NCBI GenBank assembly: GCA_035720425.1
Contig: DASTOB010000204.1
Span: 1-7,308 of the forward strand
DNA: 7,308 nt
DNA from: DASTOB01 sp035720425
GTDB taxonomy: Bacteria; Chloroflexota; Limnocylindria; Limnocylindrales; CSP1-4
Direction of reading: 5' to 3'
The notes under the pieces: generated by a model
Told to the model about the DNA's origin: nothing
The model's input: the letters and a program-made list of their open reading frames with translations, nothing else
Databases searched by the model: none
Shown: positions 1 through 5,633 of the stretch, in pieces
Layout: the number at the start of each line of letters is the position of its first letter
Position numbering within the stretch: the stretch's first letter is position 1
Position numbers and translations under genes: made by a program

Positions 1-57
1 CTCTACGCGCGCGGGCCGATGGGTCTCGCGGCCGACTTCGGCGTGGCGCCGTCGTGA
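1..57 (+). CDS. 3' end of an unidentified upstream gene
   Basis: Only the last 18 codons and a TGA stop are in the window; the frame reads LYARGPMGLAADFGVAPS and stops. The tail is too short to assign to a family, and I do not guess a function. It is taken as coding because the frame is open from the window edge, and its stop overlaps the GTG start of the next gene in a GTGA arrangement, the junction style used elsewhere in this window. It is therefore probably the preceding gene of the same operon, translationally coupled to the enoyl-CoA hydratase. Confidence 0.6.
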   Translation, partial: LYARGPMGLAADFGVAPS

Positions 58-845
58 CCGGCGGCCTGGTCCGGCTCGAGGACGGCGGCTCGCCGGGCGT
101 CGTCCGCCTGACCCTCGCCAACCCGCCGCTCAATCTCGTGACCGAGGCGCTCCTGCACGAGCTCGACGCCGCCCTCGCGACGCTCGCAGCGGCCGACCCG
201 AACGACGTGCGGGCGGTCGTCGTGACCGGCGATGGGGAACGGGCCTTCTCGGCCGGCTCCGACGTCGGCGACTTCGAGGCCCAGCGCGGCCCGACCGGCC
301 GTGCCCGCCACGCCCTGGAGTCGGGAGCCGCAGGCCGCCTCGCCGCGCTGCCGATGCCGACCATCGCCGCGATCGAGGGGAACGCCCTCGGCGGCGGCCT
401 CGAGCTCGCCCTGTGCTGCGACGTGCGGGTCGCCTCGGAACGGGCGCGGCTGGGGCTGCCGGAGGTCCGCCTGGCGGTGACCCCCGGCGCCGGCGGGACG
501 CAGCGCCTGCCGCGCGTCGTGGGGAACGCGCGGGCCCGGGAGCTGATCCTGACCGGGCGGGTGCTGACCGCGGACGAGGCCCTCGCGATCGGCCTCGTCA
601 CCGAGGTCGTGCCGGCCGGCGAGGCCGTCGCGCGGGCGACCGCGATCGCGGAGGAGATCGCCCGGCGCGGGCCGCTCGCCGTCCGCGAGGCCAAGCGGCT
701 TCTCGATCTCGCGCTCGACGCGGATCTCGCGACGGGCCTCGCGGCGGAGCTCGACGCGTCGGACCGGGTGTTCGCGAGCGAAGACCTGCTCGAGGGCGTG
801 CGCGCCTTCTTCGACAAGCGTGACCCGGAGTACCGCGGCCGCTGA
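54..845 (+). CDS. Enoyl-CoA hydratase/isomerase (crotonase family)
   Basis: A 263-residue protein, the usual length of single-domain crotonases. Family members add water to, or isomerise, enoyl-CoA thioesters in the cytoplasm; some hydrolyse or decarboxylate acyl-CoAs. Visible signatures are the first oxyanion-hole segment AFSAGSDV (residues 65-72), the second in IEGNALGGGLELA (107-119), and PEVRLAVTPGAGGTQRLPR (136-154). Both catalytic glutamates of true hydratases are present: Glu117 in GGGLE and Glu137 in LPEV, 20 residues apart as Glu144 and Glu164 are in rat mitochondrial crotonase. This favours a real hydratase over an isomerase. The start is the GTG overlapping the previous stop (GTGA); there is no convincing ribosome site, so coupled translation is likely. 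In this operon it could process a CoA-bound ring-opening product, but the substrate cannot be read from sequence. Confidence 0.93.
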   Translation: MTGGLVRLEDGGSPGVVRLTLANPPLNLVTEALLHELDAALATLAAADPNDVRAVVVTGDGERAFSAGSDVGDFEAQRGPTGRARHALESGAAGRLAALPMPTIAAIEGNALGGGLELALCCDVRVASERARLGLPEVRLAVTPGAGGTQRLPRVVGNARARELILTGRVLTADEALAIGLVTEVVPAGEAVARATAIAEEIARRGPLAVREAKRLLDLALDADLATGLAAELDASDRVFASEDLLEGVRAFFDKRDPEYRGR

Positions 846-858
846 CGGCCGCATGAGT

Positions 859-863
859 GGAGG
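859..863 (+). promoter_or_regulatory. Ribosome binding site for the LLM oxidoreductase
   Basis: GGAGG lies 6 bases upstream of the ATG at 870. It fixes the start of the oxidoreductase and excludes the nearby out-of-frame ATG at 853. Together with the site at 3640, it is one of only two strong Shine-Dalgarno sequences in the left operon; both belong to genes separated from their neighbour by more than 20 bases. Confidence 0.85.
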
Positions 864-869
864 CAGCAC

Positions 870-1916
870 ATGGCCGAAGTCGGGCGGTTCGGGGTCTTCC
901 TGCCGTCGTACATCTGGGAGGGCGACGGTCCGGAGCGTGCCCGCGGGATCACCGCCTTCGCCCGGCGGGTCGAGGAACTCGGCTTCGACAGCCTGTTCAT
1001 CACCGACCACCTGCTCGCCGCCCGGCGTTTCTACTCGGTCAACTGGCTCGAGCCACTCATGACCCTCGCCGTCGCCGCCGGAGCGACCGAGCGGGTGCGC
1101 CTCGGGACATCGATCCTCATCATGCCGCTGCGCAACCCGGTCATCCTCGCCAAGGAGCTCGCGACGCTCCAGTTCCTGTCGGACAACCGGGTCATCCTCG
1201 GCGCCGGGGTGGGCTGGAACGAGGCCGAATACGACGCCGTCGGCGTCCGGAAGTCGGAGCGCGGGGCGCGGACCGACGAGATGCTCGACATCATGATGCC
1301 GCTGCTCGAGGGCGAGCGGGTCACGTACCACGGCCGGTTCTACTCGGTCGACGACGTGTTCATCGAGCCGCGCTCCGCGCAGCGTCCGCTGCTCTGGATC
1401 GGCGGCGGCTCGCAGCTGGCGGACCCGAAGTCCCCGGACGTGCCGCGCTTCGTCGAGTCCGTCAAGCGGCGGACCGTCCGGGCCGACGGCTGGATCCCCC
1501 GTCCCACCTGCCCGCCGCCGGACATCGCCCGTGACTGGGCGGAGCTGCAGGCCGCGCTCCGCGCGGCCGGGCGGGACCCCGCGGACACGCTCGTCGCCCA
1601 CGAGAACTTCCTGCACCTCGTCCTGACCGACGACCCGGCGACGGCGCGCGAGGAACAACACCGCGCGTTTCTCAAAGTGATGAGCAGCGAGCGCGGGCCG
1701 CGCTACCTCGAGTCGGTCTACCTGTTCGGAACGCCGGACGAGATCATCGCCTCACTTCAGGCGCGGATCGACGCCGGTGTCGAGTACTTCTTCCTGCACA
1801 CGATGACCCCCGACCCGGACCAGCTCCAGCTGTGGGTCGACCGGATCATCCCGAACGTGACCTTCCCTGCGACGGCCGGTCCGGTCCGCCGCCCGCCCCA
1901 GGCGTGGCCGCGATGA
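870..1916 (+). CDS. Luciferase-like (LLM class) probably F420-dependent oxidoreductase
   Basis: A 348-residue TIM-barrel flavin/F420 oxidoreductase of the bacterial luciferase superfamily, cytoplasmic. Family marks in order are the N-terminal strand GRFGVFLPSY (5-14), the strand-helix VEELGFDSLFITDH (34-47), VRLGTSILIMPLRNP (76-90), and the motif GAGVGWNEAEYDAVGV followed by RGARTDEML (111-126 and 131-139). The last is typical of F420-dependent LLM proteins annotated in actinobacteria and Chloroflexota. PLLWIGGG (173-180), ADGWIP (205-210) and GTPDEI (287-292) follow. A conventional FMN monooxygenase role cannot be excluded, because cofactor choice is not decided by these motifs. It starts behind a good GGAGG site, and its stop overlaps the next ATG as ATGA. 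It would act as the redox step, hydride transfer or oxygenation, of the operon's pathway. The last 15 or so residues are Pro/Arg-rich and probably disordered. Confidence 0.9.
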   Translation: MAEVGRFGVFLPSYIWEGDGPERARGITAFARRVEELGFDSLFITDHLLAARRFYSVNWLEPLMTLAVAAGATERVRLGTSILIMPLRNPVILAKELATLQFLSDNRVILGAGVGWNEAEYDAVGVRKSERGARTDEMLDIMMPLLEGERVTYHGRFYSVDDVFIEPRSAQRPLLWIGGGSQLADPKSPDVPRFVESVKRRTVRADGWIPRPTCPPPDIARDWAELQAALRAAGRDPADTLVAHENFLHLVLTDDPATAREEQHRAFLKVMSSERGPRYLESVYLFGTPDEIIASLQARIDAGVEYFFLHTMTPDPDQLQLWVDRIIPNVTFPATAGPVRRPPQAWPR

Positions 1917-2779
1917 GGCGCCGCGTCGCCCTGCTCGGCAAGCCGCTCCGGCGGCGGCATTCCGCGGTCATGCACAACGCGGCCTTTGCCGCCGCCGGGA
2001 TCGACGCGCGCTACGAGCTGCTCGAGCTCGACCCGACCGAGGTCGATGCGTTCGTCGGGGCGGCGCGCGGGCCGGACTGGCTCGGCCTCGGCGTGACCGC
2101 GCCGTACAAGCAGCGGGTCGCGCTGCTGTGCGACGAGGTCGAGGACGACGCACGGGTGATCGGTGCCGTCAACAACGTCGTCCGCCGGGCTGACGCGACC
2201 CTGCTCGGGTTCAACAGCGACGCCCCCGGCTTCCGGGCCGGCGTCGAGCTGGCCATGGGCCGCTCGCTCGCCGGGACGAACGTCGTCGTCGCCGGAGCGG
2301 GCGGGGCCGCCCACGCGGTCGTGTTCGCCTGCCTCTCCGCCGGCGCCAACCACGTCCTCGTCGGGAACCGGACCGGCGAGACCGCGTCCGTCCTCGCGGA
2401 GCGATTCGGGTCCGTCGGGTCCGTCGGCTCCGGGCGGGTCAACGCGGCGATCCTCGGGGACGCGACGTTCCGGGCGGCCCTCGCCTCCGCCGACCTCGCT
2501 GTCAATGCGACCACGGTCGGGATGATCGACCCCGGCGCGACGATCGACGTCGCGCTCCTGCCGGACGGCGCGACGGTGTTCGACCTCGTCTACGTGCCGG
2601 CCGAGACGGCGCTCCTCGCGGCGGCCCGGGCGCGCGGGCTGCGGACGGCCAATGGCTCCGAGATGCTCATCGCGCAGGCGGCGATCGCGTTCGAGCGTTG
2701 GACGGGGATCGGCGGCATGGGCGGGGTCATGCGCGAGGCCGTCGCGCCGCTCCTCGCCGACCCGGCGGCGGTGGCCTGA
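1913..2779 (+). CDS. aroE: Shikimate dehydrogenase family protein (AroE-like, divergent substrate site)
   Basis: 288 residues, close to the AroE norm of about 270-290. The ATG at 1913 overlaps the previous stop (ATGA) and gives the expected N-terminus LLGKPLRRRHSAVMH. The N-terminal substrate domain keeps the catalytic lysine Lys66 in VTAPYK, Asn87 in GAVN and Asp103 in NSDAPGF. The NAD(P) domain has GAGGA at 128-132 and NRT at 152-154, the element that contacts the NADP 2'-phosphate. The C-terminal EMLIAQAAIAFERWTG (250-265) carries the conserved Gln255. Oddly, of the family's SKSP element only the second Ser remains (Ser17); the first is Arg15 and the Pro is Ala18. A three-residue GSV repeat (166-174) sits in the Rossmann domain. 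AroE reduces 3-dehydroshikimate with NADPH, but the catabolic-looking neighbours suggest a quinate, cyclitol or other cyclic hydroxy-acid dehydrogenase. The family is sure; the substrate is not. Confidence 0.88.
   Translation: MRRRVALLGKPLRRRHSAVMHNAAFAAAGIDARYELLELDPTEVDAFVGAARGPDWLGLGVTAPYKQRVALLCDEVEDDARVIGAVNNVVRRADATLLGFNSDAPGFRAGVELAMGRSLAGTNVVVAGAGGAAHAVVFACLSAGANHVLVGNRTGETASVLAERFGSVGSVGSGRVNAAILGDATFRAALASADLAVNATTVGMIDPGATIDVALLPDGATVFDLVYVPAETALLAAARARGLRTANGSEMLIAQAAIAFERWTGIGGMGGVMREAVAPLLADPAAVA
2408..2425 (+). repeat. 9-bp in-frame tandem duplication inside the aroE-like gene
   Basis: GGGTCCGTC occurs twice in direct succession, followed by a degenerate third copy GGCTCCGGG up to 2434. 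It is in frame and encodes GSVGSVGSG, a flexible stretch just after the NADP-binding NRT helix (residues 166-174). It looks like a recent slippage expansion in a surface loop. No regulatory role is implied. Confidence 0.7.
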
Positions 2780-2782
2780 GCG

Positions 2783-3631
2783 ATGCGCTTCGCGACGCTC
2801 GTCGACGGCGAGCGGGCGGTCCTTGCTCTCGTGCGGGGCGACCGGCTCCTGCCGCTCGACGGGCCGGACGCGCCTTTGCGGTCGCTCCGCGAGGTGGCGG
2901 CGAGCGGGGCCGACGTCGTTGACCGGGTGCGCCCGTGGGCCGACCGCCAGCCGGCCGGCGCGTGGCGTCCGCTCGCCGACGCGGTCCTGGGGCCGGCCGT
3001 GCCGGAGCCCGGGGCGATCTACACGATCGGGCTCAACTACGTCGCGCCCGGCGAGCCGGCCGATGCCGCGCCGTCGCGCCCGCTCGTCTACGCAAAGCTG
3101 CCCTCGTCGGTCGGCGGGCACGCGGCGACAGTCAGCTGGGACCGCACGCTGACCGCGAACGTCGACGCGGAGGTGGAGCTCGGCGTCGTGATCGGCATCC
3201 GGGCCCGCGCCGTCGCGGCCGCCGACGCGATGCGCCACGTGTTCGGCTACACGTGCGTGAACGACATGAGCTCGCGCGACACGTGGCTCGACGGCGACCA
3301 GTGGCTGCTCGGCAAGTCGATGGCCGGCTTCTGCCCGGTCGGCCCGTTCGTCGCCACGCCGGACGAGCTGCCGACGGGCCCGCTGCGCCTCGGCTGCACG
3401 GTCAACGGAGTGGCGATCCAGGACGGCTCGACCGCGGACATGCGGTTCTCGATCGCCGAGGTCGTCGCGTTCCTCAGCCGGCACGTAACGCTCCACCCGG
3501 GTGACCTCATTGCGACCGGCACCCCCGCCCGACTCGACGCACCGCCCGGACCGGATCGCCACCTCGAGCCCGGCGACCGCGTGACCGTCTGGATCGACGG
3601 GCTCGGTGAGCTCACCACCGTGATCGCCTGA
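2783..3631 (+). CDS. Fumarylacetoacetate hydrolase (FAH) family protein
   Basis: 282 residues, typical of FAHD1/YcgM/HpcE-type proteins, which cleave or decarboxylate acylpyruvates and related beta-diketo acids with Mg or Mn, or hydrate 2-oxo-dienoates, in the cytoplasm. After a variable N-terminus comes the FAH core: IGLNY (82-86), YAKLPSSVGG (103-112), and the metal ligands Glu130 and Glu132 in DAEVELGVVIG with Asp161 in VNDMSSRD. Then come QWLLGKSMAGFCPVGP (173-188) with Lys178, and the late motif LHPGDLIATGTPA (237-249). The usual His-x-x-Glu dyad just after GLNY is absent: the segment reads VAPGEPAD, with no His. The expected GTPxGV is also altered to GTPARL. It may thus catalyse a different reaction from FAHD1. 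The ATG is 3 bases after the previous stop, with only a weak ribosome site, so coupling is likely. Confidence 0.9.
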   Translation: MRFATLVDGERAVLALVRGDRLLPLDGPDAPLRSLREVAASGADVVDRVRPWADRQPAGAWRPLADAVLGPAVPEPGAIYTIGLNYVAPGEPADAAPSRPLVYAKLPSSVGGHAATVSWDRTLTANVDAEVELGVVIGIRARAVAAADAMRHVFGYTCVNDMSSRDTWLDGDQWLLGKSMAGFCPVGPFVATPDELPTGPLRLGCTVNGVAIQDGSTADMRFSIAEVVAFLSRHVTLHPGDLIATGTPARLDAPPGPDRHLEPGDRVTVWIDGLGELTTVIA

Positions 3632-3639
3632 CGCGAGGC

Positions 3640-3646
3640 AAGGAGG
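3640..3646 (+). promoter_or_regulatory. Ribosome binding site for the creatininase-family gene
   Basis: AAGGAGG, 8 bases before the ATG at 3655, is a near-ideal Shine-Dalgarno sequence. It lies in the 23-base gap after the FAH-like gene and fixes the start. I see no terminator or clear promoter in this gap, so the gene is probably read through from upstream but translated independently. Confidence 0.88.
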
Positions 3647-3654
3647 ACAGCGCG

Positions 3655-4443
3655 ATGAAGCCGCCGACCGTGTATCTCGGCGAGATGACGAACCCCGAAG
3701 TGGAGGCGTTCCTGGCCGCCCACGACACCGTGCTCGTGCCGGTCGGCTCGACCGAGCAGCACGGCCCGCACGGCCCGCTTCTCACCGACGTCCTCGTCCC
3801 GGTCGAGGTCGCCCGCCGGGTCGCGCCGCGGGTCGGCGCGGCCGTGGCACCTTCGATCAACTACGGGCTGTCGTATCCGCACGTCGGCTTCACCGGCGTC
3901 GTCCATCTCCGGATCCCGACGTTCATGACGCTCATCGAGGACGTCCTCGCCGGCCTCGCGACAATGGGCTTCCGGCGGATCGTCTTCCTCAACGGCCACT
4001 ACGACAACACGTACGCCATTGCCTATGCCTGCGCGAACGCGGCCGATCGGCTGCAGGCCGGCACGCGGGCCTTCCCGATCAACTACTGGGACGGCCTGTC
4101 GGCCGACGAGGCGGCGGAGTTCTTCGGGCCGACGAACGGGCTGCACGCCAACCGCGGCGAGACGTCGGCGGTCATGGCGATCGATCCGGCGCTCGTTGAC
4201 CTCGACGCCGCGAACGCCGAGTTTCCCCCGTTTCCGGACGTCGCCAGCCCGCCGGCAGTTCACACCGCGTTCTTCTTCTCGGCGCCGGGGTCCGTCCATC
4301 GGGCCACGCATTCGGGGACGTGGGGCGACGCGCGTGAGGCGTCGGCGGAGTTCGGCGAGCGCTACCTCGCCGTGGTGACCGAGGCAACCGTCCGGATGCT
4401 CGACGACATCGAGCGGACGTTCGGGGCGATGCCGCCCCGCTGA
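3655..4443 (+). CDS. Creatininase family metal-dependent amidohydrolase
   Basis: 262 residues, the usual length of creatinine amidohydrolases. Members hydrolyse cyclic amides (creatinine), formamides (ArfB in riboflavin/F420 synthesis), peptide bonds (MftE) or cyclitol-derived rings, using two metal ions in the cytoplasm. Metal-site motifs are VPVGSTEQHGPHG (28-40), with Glu34 and His36 as ligands; Asp45 in LLTD; and FLNGHYDN (111-118), with His115 and Asp117. His164 and Glu169 follow in LHANRGETS. Creatininase itself has Glu at the position of Asp117 (its Glu122); Asp can still bind metal. Overall the site looks intact. It is the last gene of the left operon and ends 7 bases before the convergent nagA stop. 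Its place suggests opening of a lactam or lactone ring, but true creatininase activity is not implied, since no creatinase or sarcosine genes are nearby. Confidence 0.92.
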   Translation: MKPPTVYLGEMTNPEVEAFLAAHDTVLVPVGSTEQHGPHGPLLTDVLVPVEVARRVAPRVGAAVAPSINYGLSYPHVGFTGVVHLRIPTFMTLIEDVLAGLATMGFRRIVFLNGHYDNTYAIAYACANAADRLQAGTRAFPINYWDGLSADEAAEFFGPTNGLHANRGETSAVMAIDPALVDLDAANAEFPPFPDVASPPAVHTAFFFSAPGSVHRATHSGTWGDAREASAEFGERYLAVVTEATVRMLDDIERTFGAMPPR

Positions 4444-4450
4444 GACCGGG

Positions 4451-5593
4451 TCAGCCGGGCTCCGCCGCGATCCACGCGCCGGCGCGCATGACTCGCCGGA
4501 CCCGCAGGTCCGGGTCGAGCTCGACGAGGTCCGCCCGCTGGCCGACGGCGATCCGCCCGCGGTCGGTGACGCCGAGCAGGGCGAGCGGGTTGCGGCCCGC
4601 CGCCGCGACCGCCGCCGGGATGGGGACACCGGACGCGACGAGGCCCCGGACGGCCTCGTCGAGGGCGATGACGGAGCCGGCGAGCGTGGCCGTTCCGGCC
4701 AGCGTGGCGCGGCCGCCGACCACCTCGACCTCGAGGCCGCCGATCCGGCCGCGACCGTCGCCCGTTCCGCCGATGGGCAGGGCATCGCTCACGAGGAGCA
4801 GCCGGTCGGCCGGCTTGAGCCGCGTGATGAGCGGCCAGACTCCCGGGTGGACGTGAATCCCGTCAGCGATGAGCTCGACGTACACGTCATCGTCGAGCAG
4901 GGCCGCGACGGCGACGCCGGGCGCGCGGTGGTCGACGCCGCTCATCGCGTTGAACACGTGGGTCGTCGACGTGGCGCCCGCGGCATACCCGGCGCGTGCC
5001 TCGTCGATCGTCGCCTCGGAGTGGCCGATCGAGGTCACCACGCCGCGGGAGCGGAGGCGGCCGATGAGGTCCGTCGCGCCCGGCAGCTCCGGCGCGATCG
5101 TGATGACCCGAAGACCCTCGACGAGCCGCTCGATCGCCGCCGACGTGACGGCGCCGGGAGCGACGAGGTGGGCCGGATCGTGGGCGCCGCGGCGGGTCGC
5201 CGCGAGGAACGGGCCCTCGAGGTTGAACCCGAGCGGCTGCGCCCCATCGGACGGAGCGTTCGGCAGCCAGGCTCGCACGCGGTCGGCGAACGCGGCGAGT
5301 TCGTCGAGCGGCGCGGTCACCGCGGTCGGCAGGAACGAGGTCACACCGCGCTGCACGAGCCGGCGCGCCATCCCGTCGAGCGCGGCGACATCGCCCATCG
5401 CGCTGTAACCGCCCCAGCCGTGGACGTGGACGTCGACGAAGCCCGGGGCGAGGAGAGGCAGATCGGCAGTCGGCTCACCGTCGAGCGTGACGGCGGCGAT
5501 CCGGCCGTCCTCGATGTCGATCCGGCCCGCCGCCACCCGGTCGTCGAGGACGAGTCGGCCGTGTGCTGCGACCGCCGACGAGGACCCGTTCAT
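4451..5593 (-). CDS. nagA: N-acetylglucosamine-6-phosphate deacetylase
   Basis: 380 residues, the NagA norm. It hydrolyses GlcNAc-6-phosphate to glucosamine-6-phosphate and acetate in the cytoplasm, the committed step of amino-sugar and cell-wall recycling. Amidohydrolase-superfamily motifs are in order: PGFVDVHVHGWGG (50-62) with His56 and His58; FNLEGPFL (123-130) with metal ligand Glu126; RRGAH (134-138); TSIGHSEAT (187-195) with His191; and TTHVFNAMSG (210-219) with His212. ADGIHVHP (243-250) and LVSDALPIGG (267-276) follow, the latter with the catalytic Asp270. The His-x-His pair resembles the B. subtilis two-metal enzyme rather than E. coli NagA, which has Gln and Asn there. The start is the ATG at 5593. 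Its frame is closed upstream by a TGA with no other start between, so this start is firm. It is the last gene of the kinase-regulator-nagA operon, reached through the ATGA mini-ORF chain. Confidence 0.95.
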   Translation of the reverse strand: MNGSSSAVAAHGRLVLDDRVAAGRIDIEDGRIAAVTLDGEPTADLPLLAPGFVDVHVHGWGGYSAMGDVAALDGMARRLVQRGVTSFLPTAVTAPLDELAAFADRVRAWLPNAPSDGAQPLGFNLEGPFLAATRRGAHDPAHLVAPGAVTSAAIERLVEGLRVITIAPELPGATDLIGRLRSRGVVTSIGHSEATIDEARAGYAAGATSTTHVFNAMSGVDHRAPGVAVAALLDDDVYVELIADGIHVHPGVWPLITRLKPADRLLLVSDALPIGGTGDGRGRIGGLEVEVVGGRATLAGTATLAGSVIALDEAVRGLVASGVPIPAAVAAAGRNPLALLGVTDRGRIAVGQRADLVELDPDLRVRRVMRAGAWIAAEPG

Positions 5594-5613
5594 CGGTCGC
5601 CCCCGTCCGTCAT
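5590..5613 (-). other. Mini-ORF 2, 7 codons (MTDGGDR), between regulator and nagA
   Basis: This is the second identical copy. Its ATG at 5613-5611 overlaps the stop of mini-ORF 1 as ATGA, and GGGGG lies 6 bases upstream at 5624-5620. Its TGA at 5592-5590 overlaps the nagA start codon. Reading it would place a terminating ribosome exactly on the nagA ATG. It was produced by the 20-bp duplication. Expression is inferred, not shown. Confidence 0.5.
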
Positions 5614-5630
5614 CGGTCGCCCCCGTCCGT
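5591..5630 (-). repeat. Perfect 20-bp tandem duplication at the regulator-nagA junction
   Basis: On the minus strand the unit ATGACGGACGGGGGCGACCG occurs twice with no mismatch, immediately before the nagA ATG. The 17 bases upstream of the first copy (5634-5650, the end of the regulator gene) match the last 17 bases of the unit at 12 positions, so they may be the ancestral or a decayed copy. Each unit contains a start codon, a GGGGG run 6 bases before the next ATG, and the A that completes an ATGA stop-start overlap. The unit length is not a multiple of three, yet the coupling signal is preserved at each junction. Confidence 0.95.
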
Positions 5631-5633
5631 CAT
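5610..5633 (-). other. Mini-ORF 1, 7 codons (MTDGGDR), between regulator and nagA
   Basis: The ATG at 5633-5631 overlaps the regulator stop as ATGA and is preceded by GAGGG at 6-base spacing. Seven codons follow, then TGA at 5612-5610, itself overlapping the next ATG. The sequence shows the frame and signals directly. Translation is inferred. The peptide itself probably has no function; the role, if any, would be ribosome hand-over towards nagA. Confidence 0.5.

Noticed and set aside
3..1661. Long antisense open frame of 552 residues on the minus strand, opposite the crotonase and LLM genes
   Set aside because: Its translation is Arg/Gly/Ala/Pro-rich with no recognisable domain, while the plus strand carries two clear conserved enzymes. 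Such frames are expected at very high GC.
1832..1912. Upstream in-frame start (GTG at 1832) for the AroE-like gene, adding 27 residues
   Set aside because: The extension lies inside the LLM gene, is Pro/Arg-rich and would precede the normal AroE N-terminal strand; the ATG at 1913 gives an ATGA overlap and correct family length.
1757..3562. Antisense open frame of 601 residues opposite the AroE-like and FAH-like genes
   Set aside because: Low-complexity Arg/Asp/Glu/Gly composition, no motif, and it spans two well-supported plus-strand genes and their junction.
4439..4455. Inverted repeat GCTGA-7-TCAGC between the convergent stops, considered as a bidirectional terminator
   Set aside because: The stem is only 5 bp, consists mostly of the two stop codons themselves and has no T-tract on either side; probably chance.
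3247..4785. Antisense open frame of 512 residues running through the convergent junction
   Set aside because: It overlaps the FAH-like and creatininase genes and the out-of-frame end of nagA; no domain is visible and composition is that of a shadow frame.
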